Below are positions 36,501 to 50,309 of a DNA stretch of 64,000 bases, one piece after another. Below the pieces are notes generated by a model. That model saw only the letters and a program-made list of their open reading frames with translations, ran no database searches and was not told the origin of the DNA. This DNA is from Silurus meridionalis. Its lineage: Eukaryota > Chordata > Actinopteri > Siluriformes > Siluridae. The stretch's first letter is position 1. The number at the start of each line of letters is the position of its first letter. Where the stretch lies: assembly GCF_014805685.1 (NCBI RefSeq), contig NC_060886.1, positions 27,823,652-27,887,651 on the forward strand, given 5' to 3'. Both the position numbers and the translations under genes were made by a program.

Positions 36501-37196
36501 TGCCTGGAAGAGTGAAGATTGGGGATTGAAAGTTAGGTGTCCACAAACCTTTGTCCATAAAGTGTATGTTAATCAATTTCACATTTTTCTACTTATGCTC
36601 AAGTTTAAACTTTAACAATACACAACACAGAAAGAAGCCAAGAGAGACTGCTGATACATTTTGGAAGCTAATTATGGCCAGATCATTATGCAAACATCAT
36701 CATCATCATCAACAACAACTTGTTCCACTGAATGAACTATGAGCTTTTAATAGCTTTGTAATTGAGTGTCTAAGAATGAGTGATAACAGAGGCTGAGGCA
36801 ACCAGAGGCTGAAGGTCTTTGTTACCTTGGCTGAGGAGGCTTCGATCACTGGTTCTGCTGGCACGCTAGGTGAAGAGAAGATGAACTCATCTGTTTTTGC
36901 TTCGAGGCTGAAAGGAAAAAAAAACAAAACAAAAAAAAAAAAAACAGATGAAGCATGGCTCACATTCAGTCAGCCATGCATTTACAGTCAAAATGTAAAA
37001 AATATTAAAACAATTTATATAATTTAATAAGAAATTTGAACAAAAATTAACAGAACAATTTGCAATTCTAATAAAAAAAAAAATTAAGATTAAAATAAAA
37101 TAAATATTATAACATTATAGGGAATGTACTGTGTATACTCAGAGGTTAAGGCCTAGACCTTAGTGAGTAATATGCAAGTTCATTAAAATGCCCAAG

Positions 37197-37257
<61 letters not shown>

Positions 37258-40200
37258 ATAGAGAAAGAATAGGATAGGCAGAAGGATGAAGGATGCACTG
37301 ATTCACAGCTGGGATTATAATGTGGAAATGAGGATTAGAGGATGTCACTACCAATAGAAGCCATTTCCATGGAAAGCTTAAAAAAAAAAAAAAAAAAAAA
37401 GACAAATATCGCTTATATCAGCATGCATTGTGTGTGCACCGTTTGATGCTCGAGATCCAGGACATGCGTCTTTCCACTTGGAAATGACATTATGATGTTT
37501 CAATTTTTTTTTCGTATTTGGAATCGTTTCATTCAATACACTAATCCATTAAAGGACCATGTCTAAACCCAGAGAAACTGTGTACATAAAATCCTTTTTA
37601 AACCTAGATTTAAACTGCACCGCACGTTAGGTGTTGTTTGTTCGCCCGGTTCACGTCGGTTCGCCTTCTGCCTCCCTGGAGATAATTAAGTCATTCAGAC
37701 AGCCATGAGAAATGCAACACACATTAACATAGACACAATGGACAAATGAGTCAAATCCTGAGGGCTTAATCAGAACAACAGGCTCATGGCGTCTCACCTT
37801 TTTTTTTTTTTTTGGTCTTTGTGAATATCGACTCTTACCGGCTTCTGGACTTTACACTCGTTTAACTGCGCATCTATCTGTTGCATATGAATCATGCGGT
37901 TAAGTATGGACATGTATCCAGGCAGAACTCGGGTCATGTGACTTGCAGGGGTTCACAAAGCCAGGTTTCCTCTAGATGGCAACACTGAGCTAAAGATGGC
38001 GTGGCTCTCCAGCCGTTTTTAGTTCTTACGCAAGATAATACGGGGAAAGAGGGCAAAAATAAATAAATAAATCAATTAAATCCTACAATTAGCATTTTAA
38101 GCATCTCCTTTATGCTTATGATTGTGGGATACAAACTGATATGTAAAATATAGAGAATTCTTCTTTTAATGAATTTCTACTCATGGAAAAAAAGAAAAAA
38201 GTAGGGGTCATCGTTTGCAGTATGTGTGTTGTAGTAGGGACTTGCCTGCTGGAGCATGTCTGAATCAGTGCCTCCCGGCTGCCTGTAGTCAGAGAGGAAG
38301 TGTTTTCCTGCTGCCCACTTTGACCCTTCAGCCTAAGACACACAGAAAGAAAGCGAGACGGACAGACGGACCGGTTAATGCCTGACGCCACCCCGAAAAA
38401 TCATACAGCACTCATGCACGAACACACTTCCACAACAATACATACGCTTTATAAACTCTCAAACACCCACAAACCCCTTCCCCACCCCCGTCCCACTCGT
38501 CCCAGGTCTCACCTAGCTGCAGCATCCTGAAGGTTACAGTTCTTCTCTCCTGTGACTCCAATCTCCTCTCTTGTGCCCTGAGCAAAGACAAACCAAGATT
38601 AAAGCAATTTATAAATCTATACAAAGAAGAGAAGGATTAAAGAATGTTGCTGCTTTGAAAATCTTTATAATCTTTGTGAAGGATGAGGCTGTGAGCGAAA
38701 AATAGATATACACACACACAAAATAATGTCCCCCCCCGCACAAAGTGAGCAACATGAAGGTTTACATGGGTTGCAGTAGAAGTGCTCGAGTGGCTGCTAA
38801 TGCGAACCTCTGGGGTGAAATTGAATGCTGATTGCACCCCAGGGCCTCCTCACCTCACCTCCATCTACAGTGCCTGACTTCTCCAATAAGCTTGGGGGCT
38901 GAATGAGCATTAATACCCGAAAGCACACTCCTATATATACACTGTATACACGCAAATATACAGACACACAATAGGAAATGTGTATCAAGCATTATAATGT
39001 TACTCTAGCTACTCAATTTACACAGGACATGTTTCCTAAAGGTTGCATCCTACAGAATAAGAGGGATGAGTTACGGCGAACAATGATTTGAAATCCGCTT
39101 TGACATGCTTTTAATTAGCATCTAATGAAATTTTCGCATCAATTACATCAATTTGAGGTTTTCGTGAAATTCCACTAACTTCTGAGCAAATCAGCTGTGA
39201 CTGAATACTTATCGACATCGACTTGTTTTAATGGACCTTCATCATCTTTTTCCGGCTGCTCCCAATAGGGGGCGCCACAGCGAATCATCCGTCTCCGTAC
39301 CCCCACCACCCAGTACTCTACTCTTTCAAACCAACTACCTGCATGTCTTTTCCTCCTTCCTGGTGGCTCCATCCTCAGCATTCTCCTATCGATATACCCA
39401 ATGTCCCTCCTCTGCACGTGTCCAAACCATCTCAATCGGGCTTCCCTCACCTTGTCTCCAAAACGTCCTACATGCGCTGTCCCTCTAATAATTACCTGGT
39501 CCTCTTCTCAACCTGCTCCCTACTCTCACCACAAACAACATAGTCCACAGAGACTCTTGTCTGACCCTCGTCTATCAACCGGTACATCACCACTGCAAAC
39601 AAGAAAGGGCTCAGAGCCGATCCTTGATCAAAGGACCAAATCAATGAAAAATTCAATTTTTTCATTCATTCCTTGTTGTAATGTAACGTATGTCTGTTGC
39701 ATGCTGTTGTGATCAAAGTGTCCGTGTGTGCGATTGTGAGATGTTCGAGGCACCCTGAGCGCTGCCTCAGCTATAGCTTTGAGGATGTTGCTCTTCAGCT
39801 CATCCGGTGCCTTTAGCTGGCTTAGGACGGGACTGCTGCTCACACTGCTCAGACTCTTCTCCGTCAGCTTCAGCACGTCCTCCTGAACACGTACACAGCA
39901 CGGGCAAAGCGTTAACACGGTGTATCTTACTCAGCGCTCCATTTAACAGTTTCAAGCTTTGCGATAGTTGCTGGTGTGAAATGAAGCGGGTTTTTTTTTA
40001 AATGATTTACACAATATGTCAAACACACGAGGGTGTAAATCCTGACCCAGACATTAATAAAAATGAAAGCATAATTAAAAAACGCCCTGAGTGACCTAAA
40101 ATCCAAATGAAATGTATTTCAGTTCACTACAAACTATTCCTGTGCACTGGGTCCCACTGCATCTGAAGGTCATTAAAAAAATGCTTGCTCGACACATCAT

Positions 40201-43200
40201 CTACATTTGCAATAAATCATCAGTTTGACATGCATAACATCATACAGTCCAAATTACCCCGACCGTAGGGTGAACGAGCGCTACATGATCTACGAATAAC
40301 AGGAAGTGCATCGGGGGAATATAAAAAAATTAGCTGCAGCTCCGACGCTCAACAGAGCATTGCCTGAACCGGAAGCCGATCGGAGCTTTTAAAAAGAGTC
40401 ACACGTTTGTGATGGAAGACAGAGAAAAGCCATTTTGTCACATGAGTAATTGTGTGTGTTCTGAGTTCGGGGGGCCGCCGAGTGCAATTTTGGGTGGAAG
40501 AACCGACCTGGTTGTTCATGTTGACATTGATGTTAGGGCGAGCAGGAGTGGAGGACGGCGTGTTGTCCATTTCCAGCTGCTTAAGTCGAGCTGTAGCATC
40601 TGATAAAAAAAGATACACACTTCAACTAAACATGCTGCACGACGGAAAATTGTGAGCGGGATATTGATATTACAGTAACATGCTTCTATAAACTTATGGG
40701 GGGAAAAAAAATGTGTTAAAATTTATAGTAGCTAATATATATACGATATGTAGATGTATATACTGTATGCATGTAAGTAAGGGATAAACACAGCAAGGTT
40801 GTGCAATACACAACGAGGAAGCTCAGTGGTTTAGATGTTCTGATCAGAAGGTCACGAGTTCAAATCCCTGCACCGCAAAACGGTCACTGCTGGGTCCTAA
40901 AGCCCTTAACTCCTCAGATTTATGAATGAGATGATAGTAAGTCGCTCTAGATAGGGGGCGTCTGGCAAAATGGCGTAAATATATAATGTAAAACTGAACC
41001 GCGTTGATCTGTGTGTGTGTAAGTGTCTCACCAGTAAGAGACAGGTTCTCAGGGACTGCGCTGGGGCTGGAGACAGCAACACTAGGCCCTGCCTCTTCAG
41101 CCGAGCCTGCCGTCACCATGGGAACAGGTCTCTGGATGAGGTCGTCCACGCAGGTCTCCAGCAGGTCTGCCACGTCTGAGACGCTGATAGGAGAGTGCAT
41201 AAGGCATATGAGAAGCGGCCTACTGGCGGTGTAGCTCAACTGGTTTCTCAACTGTGGCGCATGCAACAGATGCGGCTTACCTGTTTAATAAGACACGATC
41301 CCTCATTCTGAACTCAGCCTGCTAAGAAGGTCCAGTGCTTGGGCAAGGACCAAACACCACAATGGAAAATTGCAATGCGGTCCACATTAGCTGGGGCCAA
41401 AAGACTTTGGCTGCACTTTGCTTTGCTGTACAGGTATTTTCCAACAAACTAGAATAATTCTTGAATAAAAGTTTATACACTTTCTTTTAAATCTTTTAAA
41501 TAAGTACCGTATTTAATTTTTCAAAATTGTATAAAATGCTTTAAGACAAATGCACTATACAAACAAAAGTTTCCGGACATCTGAAGGTTCATATGAACAT
41601 CCTATTCCAACATCTAGTCCCCATTTCCTGTCATATTAACCTCTACTCTTCTGGGAAGATGTTCCACTAGATTTTAGAGTGTAGATTTTTTTGTGTTCAT
41701 TCAGCCACAAGGGCATTAATAAAGTCAGGTAATAATATTGGGTTGAGGTCAGAGCTCTGAGCTTTGAGGCACCGTCATGGTTCTGGTCTTCAAGTTCAAG
41801 GAAATGGAAAATGTTATTCTACTGCATGTAATGACATCCTATACAATTGTGTGCCTCTAAATTTGGACCACATATGCCTGGAAAAGTCAGATGTCCCAAT
41901 ACGTTTTGTTCATATAGTGAATTTCTTTGCAGCATCAAAGCTGTGGAATTCTTGAACTGCTTCAAGTGTATGCTGAGGAGAAAGAAGAACTGTCCCTTGT
42001 CATCATGTGAGCAGAGCTAAGCCTCTCTAAACCATAAATCCTATTATATCTTTTATTAGGCAGTTCCATATGACCAGAAATGCTCCTGTATTTTCTGCCT
42101 CTACGGCACCGGTCCGTGAGTCAATTGGTACAGAAAAAAATACGCATTATTTCCGCTTTATTTATCATCTGATTCTGTTTTATTTTGGAAAATGAACGAA
42201 TTGTCTCCGCCACATCTGTCTATGACTTACTCTTAAAGCATGTCAAAATGTTTCACTCGGTCACAAGTTCTTAAAGGGGCTCCGACCGCTAACACATAAT
42301 ACGTTACCGCTAAATTCAAACCCCCAAGCGAGCAAAATGAACAAACAACAACACAGTGGATTTATTATTATATTTAGAAAATACCAATTTTTAGGGTCGT
42401 ATCATTTTATTTTGTTGTATTTATCCGCCACATCTTAAATTCCGGTCCGTGAAAATATTGTCCGACATTAAACCGGTCCATGCCCCAAAAAAAGTTTGGG
42501 GACCGCTGATCTACAGCAATCATGTTGCTGCTCTTCTGGGCATAATTGCACCAACTACACACAAATCTGTAGTTTGGCAGTCAATCAGCTCCGCATGCAT
42601 GGCATTTTTTTTTTAATGGCATGCGATCTACTCATTACCTTTGAAATCTACCGGTCGACGTATCCGGTACCCCTGGTCTAGATGAACAAACATCGCATTG
42701 ATTCCGAGAATAGTTCTGAAGATGCCAACCAAGTTTGTTTCAGTGTGCAAAGTTGTTGCTAGGATACGGCCTCACAGTATTGAAAGATTCTGTTGAAAAT
42801 ATAGCGTTAAGGTTGAACTGGCGATGAACAATTTGGTGTTGATCGGCAGTACTGATCCTACACAATTAGTCCAGATTGTACAGGATTTAAGAAAGTTGCT
42901 AATACAGAATGAAATCTCATTGGCATAAGAAAAAATACATCACTGCCCCGACTGCACTCTGGACATCGTTCATCATCGTTCCATCATTTATTCTAAATAC
43001 ACACAACAACAAAAGAAAAAAGAATCACTTTTTACAGCTTTATGATGATTCATTATTTGGTATTGTAATTTATCTAGCTTGTCATCTGGATGTATTCATT
43101 CCCTATGATTTTGTGATACAAACTCTGTTTCAAACGATGAATAAATTCTATTACATAAGGTTGAACATTGGCTTTTGATAAGAGGGATGTTACAAAGCAA

Positions 43201-46200
43201 GTCGCTCACTCAATAAAATTCACTTCTCTGACAGAAAAAAATTCCAAAACAACTTCTGTCCAAACAGGTCTTGGATCAAGACCTTCTTCTCAGCCTGATA
43301 AAACACAAAGCATTCCAGCTGAGCACTTTTCCTGCACGTTTTGCTCCAATATATTCAAACCGCTTCCCATGCTGCATCACAGGGAACACGCTCTGAGGAA
43401 AGTGCTGTCTATCCTCTTCCACTAGTTTGGAAACACCATTTTTTCAGACACATACATGTTACTTTTTAATCTGTATGAAAAACAAACTGGAGACAGACAA
43501 ACATGAAGGTGGAAGCTTGGAGGTTTGGGGTTGCTTTGGGCATGGAAGTAAACCAACATGACTATCATTCCATACCTCAACACCATGCAATGTTTAAAAA
43601 CGAACTGTCCAGATGTTCAGAAAAGTGTGTAAAGCTGCGATTCATGCTGGAGAAGTTTTCAATTCAAGTCTGTACATTTTGTTTGGCCAAAGAAAATCTT
43701 AGAAACAGAAGGAACATGCATGTGTCTCTCAAAAACCAGAGAAAAATAGGTTCCAAACTTCTGACAAAACACTAAATATGGACCTGATTAAAAGTATATG
43801 TGTTTTTGTATATCCCGTTTAACAATATGTCCCCGTTTCCTGTTACAATAATCTCTGCTCTTCTGAGATGATGTTCCACAACATTTTTTTAGCCTGCTTG
43901 TGAATATTTGTGCTCCTTCAACCACAAGTACTTTAGGAACCCAATTTAAGGTGAGGAAGTCTGGTGGGTGCAGTCAGAGCAGGCCACTTTAGATGTCCCA
44001 CTCCAACCCAAGTAAACCATATCTTCATGGAGCCTGGTGCAGGTTTGAGACTCCAAATTTAAGTGAAGGGAAATTTGAATGCTATAGCAGGCGTCTCAAA
44101 ACGTTTGTCCATATAGCGTACATCAGTTACTAGATACGTCTTTCTTTCTAAAAACTAGGTTCAACCTTCCGAATGAGACAAAACATGTGCCCAAAATCCT
44201 GAAGGAACAGTATTTTATACGAGTATAAATCAACTTGTATAGTTTTTGTTTTTAATTATACTATCAAAAATATAAAAACTTTTTAAAACTAATTGAATAG
44301 CAAGATCAGTTTTGAAATAAAATATCGCACATGCACCGTATGGACACGCATACTGGGACACCTGACCTGACACTTGCAGTCATATGTGGTTCTTCTCCGA
44401 ACCGCACCGAGTTGGAGGCGCACATTCCTACATTCTTTGGTAAATGCCGGAGCAGATTTGGGTTCAAGTGAAGGGAAAATTTATTCGACCGCATCCAAAG
44501 CTCCTGTGCACAAACCCAGCTCCATGAACGTATGGTTTACATGGATTGGAGTAGAAGAACTTGAGTGGCCTTCTATAGAGCTCTGACCTCAACCCTATTG
44601 AACAGCTTTGGGACGAATTAGAACGCTGACTGCACCCCCAGGTCAAATCTCTTATCTGACCACAAGTACGCTCTAAAATCTAATGGAACAGCTTCTCAGA
44701 ATAGTGGAGGTTATTAGAACATCTAATGAAGATTAAACACAAATATCATCATTACCCTCAAATGTGTCCATACAGTGTGTATACGCATGCGTACCAACAT
44801 TTTCGACTCCCTTGTCAACCTTTAAAGCAACAATTTTTTAGGTAGAGAAACCAGTCATCCCCTGGCCCAGATGTGTCTTAGTGTCTTAGCAAGTTGTAGA
44901 TAAGAATGAGCAGAACCTTCTGCAGCTGGCTCCTGAAAAATCATCTGCTCATTATCCCAGCCACTCTGGCTAGTTTCAGTCTTGGATCAAACAGGAAGTG
45001 CTCAAGTTCGGGTAGGTGCTTTCAGACATGTAGGTTCTTCATCCCAGCACACAAACACACACACACAGTGGGTTGTAGAGCGATGCCAGGATGGGCGGAG
45101 GAAGAGAGGCGGGTTTCCTGGGCAGAAGGGTCAGGGCCAAGCCGTCATGCTGGTGGCCTGAGTGGGAGGGATTTTAGAGGAGGTAAAAGGAGAAGACTGG
45201 AATGTTGAAGAGTCGGGGGAGTGTTTGCAAAAAAACAGGAGTAGGAACAGATAACACAGGAACACGGGAGGAGAAGGAGAAGGAGGAATCTGGAAAGACT
45301 TTGAGCAAGGGCACTTTAAAATAATTGTCGACCGGAGTTAAACTCAAAGATCTGGCATTTATCTGCAGAGAGTGTTTTTACTTGAAGGTTTTTAACAGTC
45401 TACAATCCTCCTGCTAACATTACCTTTATATACACCGGCCCATTAAGGCCTTTGGGCCATAAAAACAATGTTCCAAAGACATCGAACAACATGACCGAAT
45501 TAGCTAATGAAACAAACATCCGACTAGACGCTGGAACAGGCAGCATCAAAGCACGGTTGCAGAGAGGATCGTTTTTTTACATTTTTCCGGGGTAAAATCT
45601 TAGCACGAACACTACATATTTTATTTTAAGTGATGCCATGCTGAACGTGTTTCCAGTGTGAATAACATGCCTGTCGCTAAAGCCTTTAAATCCGTTGTGG
45701 TCCAAAAAAAAGTCAAGAGAAAGTCATGAAAATGATTACCAAATGAAGGATTTGAGAATGAAAGAAAAATTGAGAGAAAAGAAACAAAATTGACCAAAAT
45801 GTGAAAGTTTAAAGAATCTGAACAACATGTACTAATGAGATTTATTAGATTAGTTAAGCATGCAGAATTGATTTATGTTAATGGTGCATGCGTGTTCAGA
45901 TATTCGAATATTGGAATCGGAAGAGAGACGTCAACACCGACATTATGAATGCGAACCCAAGTGGACAAAAGTTGAATTGCAGCGAACACGCAATGCAAAA
46001 GTGAGGCAGGGTGCGATTTGGAACAGAACCCGTGATCAATGTGACTGTCCTAATTCCTGAGTCCCAAATAAAAGTGAAAAGCTTCCGAGAACCTTGAGAC
46101 TAATTCACTCTCAATCTAACTCTAGACAGCTATCCAAAATACAGCAGACGTTGTAGGCACGAGATGGATTGTGTCAGTACGTAAGACCAAAACACAGAGG

Positions 46201-49200
46201 AATACATTCAAGTTGAACGCTGAGGGCAAGCAGACTCACTGGGTGACAGAGAATCAGTTAAACTCTTCCTGTTATTCATTAACCAGCTGTTGTTTAAGAA
46301 AAGTGAAAATGTCCTCAGTCCTGAAATCCTTTCTTCTTCTTTCCAAAAGTTGGACACTTTCATTCTGTTAGTTTCGTTTATACACTCTTCCCTAAATGGC
46401 CGAATCGCCGGTTACTCCGGTGTCAGACTTCTCGTCTACAGCCCCGGGTATATTTCAGAAACTGGGAATAATTCAACAGTCTAGAATGGTGCAGAAAACA
46501 AACAAACAAAAAACCATCCAACAACTGATAACAAAACATCTCCAGCATGTGGCAGAAGAGGAGATTTACAGCATGAAATGTGCAAAAGAAATGAGGAGAT
46601 CCAAATCTGCTCTATGCTGCAAGGCTCGATGCTCGGACCTCCTTCTGTTCTCCCTCTGACATATTCTCTCATTGTGGTCGTATCGTCACCTGGGTTGTTT
46701 TTTTTACCACTACAATGCTAAAGACGTTCAACACATCCAGTCCTGTCCTCCATCAGTCTACATCACAGGAATACTGCATTGTCATGTTATCCACATATGG
46801 CAAGATCTCTCTCGACCAACATTTCATATTCTGACCACGCAGCCTTAAGGCAGTTATAGACATCCACCATAACCTAATCGTGCAGGTTTCTCTTCTCTGG
46901 CAGCGGGAGGATCTGGCCTTTCTTGTCCACAAAGATTACTTGTACTAGTACTAATACTGGGGCTGAAGATAGAAGAAAGACATGCATCAAGACTTTCCAG
47001 TATTTAAATACACATCCTCGACTGTCCAAAACAGCGCCTACAGAGCACATCTTTAACACCCCTGTTGACATAATTGCTACTTTAACAGGAAGTCACGCCA
47101 AGACAAATAGAGTGGTTCCTCCAGAGTTAAATCAACCTCACAGACTTGACGGTCAGTACCATGGATGTTCAACGAATGATTGACGCCAATTCCTCCATTT
47201 CTCTCTAAACAGCAGCAACTTCGGCTAGGCGAATGAAGGAGTCTCTCACCTCCAACACTCGGCTTCAGAAGGCATTTGGTTCGCCATTACATTTGTCATG
47301 TTTAACACTAAACTTACTGATGTTGACGTTGTTCTTTGAACAATTTGTTTTTAGACTCAACTCCCCTACGGCTATTTGCGACGCAGCTCGTTCAAGCGGG
47401 TTACAAATCCGAGGTAAAGAAGAAAGCTGATTGGATCAGAAAGCGCCCAAAGGCTTGCGAGAGACAGGACGAAAGAAGAATAGATTGAATCGGACATAAA
47501 ATCACCCTTAAGAATTCTGCACATCCAACAGAATTTTTTTCCCTGTCCATCGGGTTGGACTGATTGTAAAAGCGGAACGAGCGAGAGTGCCGTGCTGAAA
47601 CCCAAGCCGATCGGGAAAGCCCGTCCAAAAGAACATAATAAAATCAACCGATATATACAGCCAGAGCTTTAGAACTAAAGAGTACATACCTTAACTTATG
47701 AAAAGGCCATTTCAGAACATCATACTAGAACAATAAAAGTAAAAAGAAAAAAAAACTAAAGAAACAGCAGGATATTAAATAAAATAAAAAAAATGTCGGA
47801 TCAAACTTTCATAACAGAGAAAATATGTATCCACTCTTCCCTTTAATACAATGGTTTAAGCTCATATATTTGCAATATTCCAAGGTGCTTAAAGCAAAGC
47901 GTTTCATCGCACAGAGATCCTTCAAACAGCCTTAGCAGAGACAAAACCGGCATACGAAACATGGTGAAGAAATTCAGAAAAAGAAGAGCAAAGCAGCAAG
48001 AGCTTTTGTCTCCTTCCCAAGCCAAGCCAAGCCACCTACTTGACACTGTACCATCACCACTATGAGATAAGCACAAACACACACACACACGTACGGCTCA
48101 AGGCGATCTTGCATTATTGCATTCGAAACTGCATCAAGCTTACCTTCTCTTCCCTGATTGGCTGCTTCCAGGACTCCTGGAGAGAGCTTCAATGGACAAG
48201 GGACCCTGCGCCAAGGGCTGGGAGACGGCAGACACTCCGGGCCACGCAGGCTGGACATGCTGTTCCGGAAAAAGGAAAGCGCACAAAGGACAACCAAATG
48301 ATTCTGAATGGTTGGAGATTTATTCCACACGGATATGTCCAAACTCTTTATGCTCCAAACAGTCTCCTGGAGTGTCATTGATCATGGAACGGCCTGCCCA
48401 ATCAACGCACCTAAATCCTATTGAACCGCTCTGGGATGAAGTGGATCACGTTCAGAAAGAAGTTATAAAAGAAGCATCGGAAAGCAATTCAGCTGAACCT
48501 TTGCTAAAACTCACTGTCTGGATATCAAGAGTGTGTAAAGCTGTTATTTATGCTAAGGGAGGATTTTTCATTGACAAATCTCTACATTGACCTATTTGTT
48601 GGGTCAAATTGAATCTTCATACAGTTTAAAGACCGAATTTGTTGCATAGAAACAAAAGAGAGATGCCTGTGTCTCTCAGAAAACAAGTCAGGCATACAAA
48701 CGTTGAATCTACAGAGCTGAGACTCAGTGAGGGATCAAAACTATTCCGAGAAAAAAAAACTTGCACAAACACTGAACACACTGGGATACAAAAAAGTACC
48801 CTGTTTACTAAACACAAAAAAAAGTCACTTCACGTATTACACTCGTGCACTTGAGGTATGCGTTAGATAACATTTCAAAGAAAAACACAAATCAGCTATG
48901 GGTTGCCAGATTGTACACATTTTGTCCAAAACGTAAAACTATTGTGCAAAAAAAAAAAGGGGAGAGGGGATCTAGTTTCATCTGGCAACACCAACAATTA
49001 TATAAGAGTGTAAAGAACAACACACAGTAGAACAAGCAGGATGCTGTGTATAGTATGAAAAGCAATTTGGTCAAAGTAAAGATTTAATACCTTCGTCTCC
49101 TGACTGGGGTTTACTCCATTATTCTGGTTCCTGGAGAAAGGGGAGATAAAACATTACTCGTGTTATTTTGAGACGAATGATGAGACGTTTTATGAGCTGG

Positions 49201-50233
49201 CGATGAGTGCTTGAGACCGACCTTGCGATCGGGTAATGCGATAGCACCCGTACACACACTCCCCTGTCTGAGTCATTTGCAAAGATAACACACTTTTTTT
49301 ACCCTTATCGCCAGAGCGGTCACATTTCTGTATTCATCGTCATTGAGATCTCGACGGAAGGCAAAACGTCCTGTACTTTTTGTCCTTCTAAGATGAGAGT
49401 TCTACTGTTCGCTCAATGACTCACCAAACAGCGTTTAGCGAATAACACAAAAAGTGCACCAAGTGTTGGGACACCTGACTTTTCCAGCCATTTGTGGTTC
49501 TTTCCCAAACTGTTACCACAAAGTTAAAGGCAGACATAAAGGATGTCCATGAATACGGTAGAATAACGTTTTCTAGGAGACGTGACACCTGAACGTCCAT
49601 GAACGTATTCTTTACAAGGGTTGGAGTAGGAGATCTTCAGCGGCCTGCTACAGAGCTCTGACCTTCACCGTATTGAAAATCTTTAGGATGAATGCTGACT
49701 GCATCTCAGGCCTCCTCACCTCACCTTCATCAGTACCTGACTTCACTAATCCCCTTGTGGCTGATGATCCCAAATGTCCACAAGCACACTCCATAATCTA
49801 GAACATCTTCCTGAAGAAATGGAGGTTATTATAACGGCAAGTTATAGTCAGTAGAATAGTAAAACAGGGCTTAGTGAGGATTCAAACCATTAGAAGAAAC
49901 GATCTGCTCGGTATGAGCTCATGCTTGAGGAATGCGAAGGTTGCAGAGAAGTTTCCTCAACTGCTCGTGCTTGGGGTAAATATACCAACACTTTAACTCT
50001 CACACCAAAGGTCTTCTGTTACAAATGCTTTTATATTATACACCTCAAAAAAAATGAAAGAGAGACTACATGTGCAGGCTCTCGCCCGCTCTCTCTCACA
50101 CACACACACACACACCACAATACTTAAATACTATGTTTATTTTTTCCCCCCAATTGACCTCAGCTGAACCGACTAAACCCCTGCAATGTGATAATACATT
50201 CTAAAGCAAACATCTCATAATGAAGTCCTGCAG

Positions 50234-50309
<76 letters not shown>

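Larger units (their letters stand above)
41184..48143 (-). other. epb41l5: epb41l5 intron e14-e15
   Basis: A 7-kb intron with a hAT-like element (42105-42508), three Tc1-like miniature elements and a Tc1-derived fragment (43200-43775). Stretches 44800-48100 hold no recognisable exon or repeat apart from short microsatellites. A G/A-rich patch at 45060-45300 matches nothing I know. Confidence 0.8.

Noticed and set aside
40805..40880. tRNA gene
   Set aside because: The boxes A and B are those of a SINE head. The acceptor stem cannot be paired and a SINE body follows.
47974..48378. 134-residue minus-strand frame as coding
   Set aside because: It runs through exon e14 in a different frame. The frame matching EPB41L5 ([12 protein letters not shown]) is the one supported by splice phase and homology.
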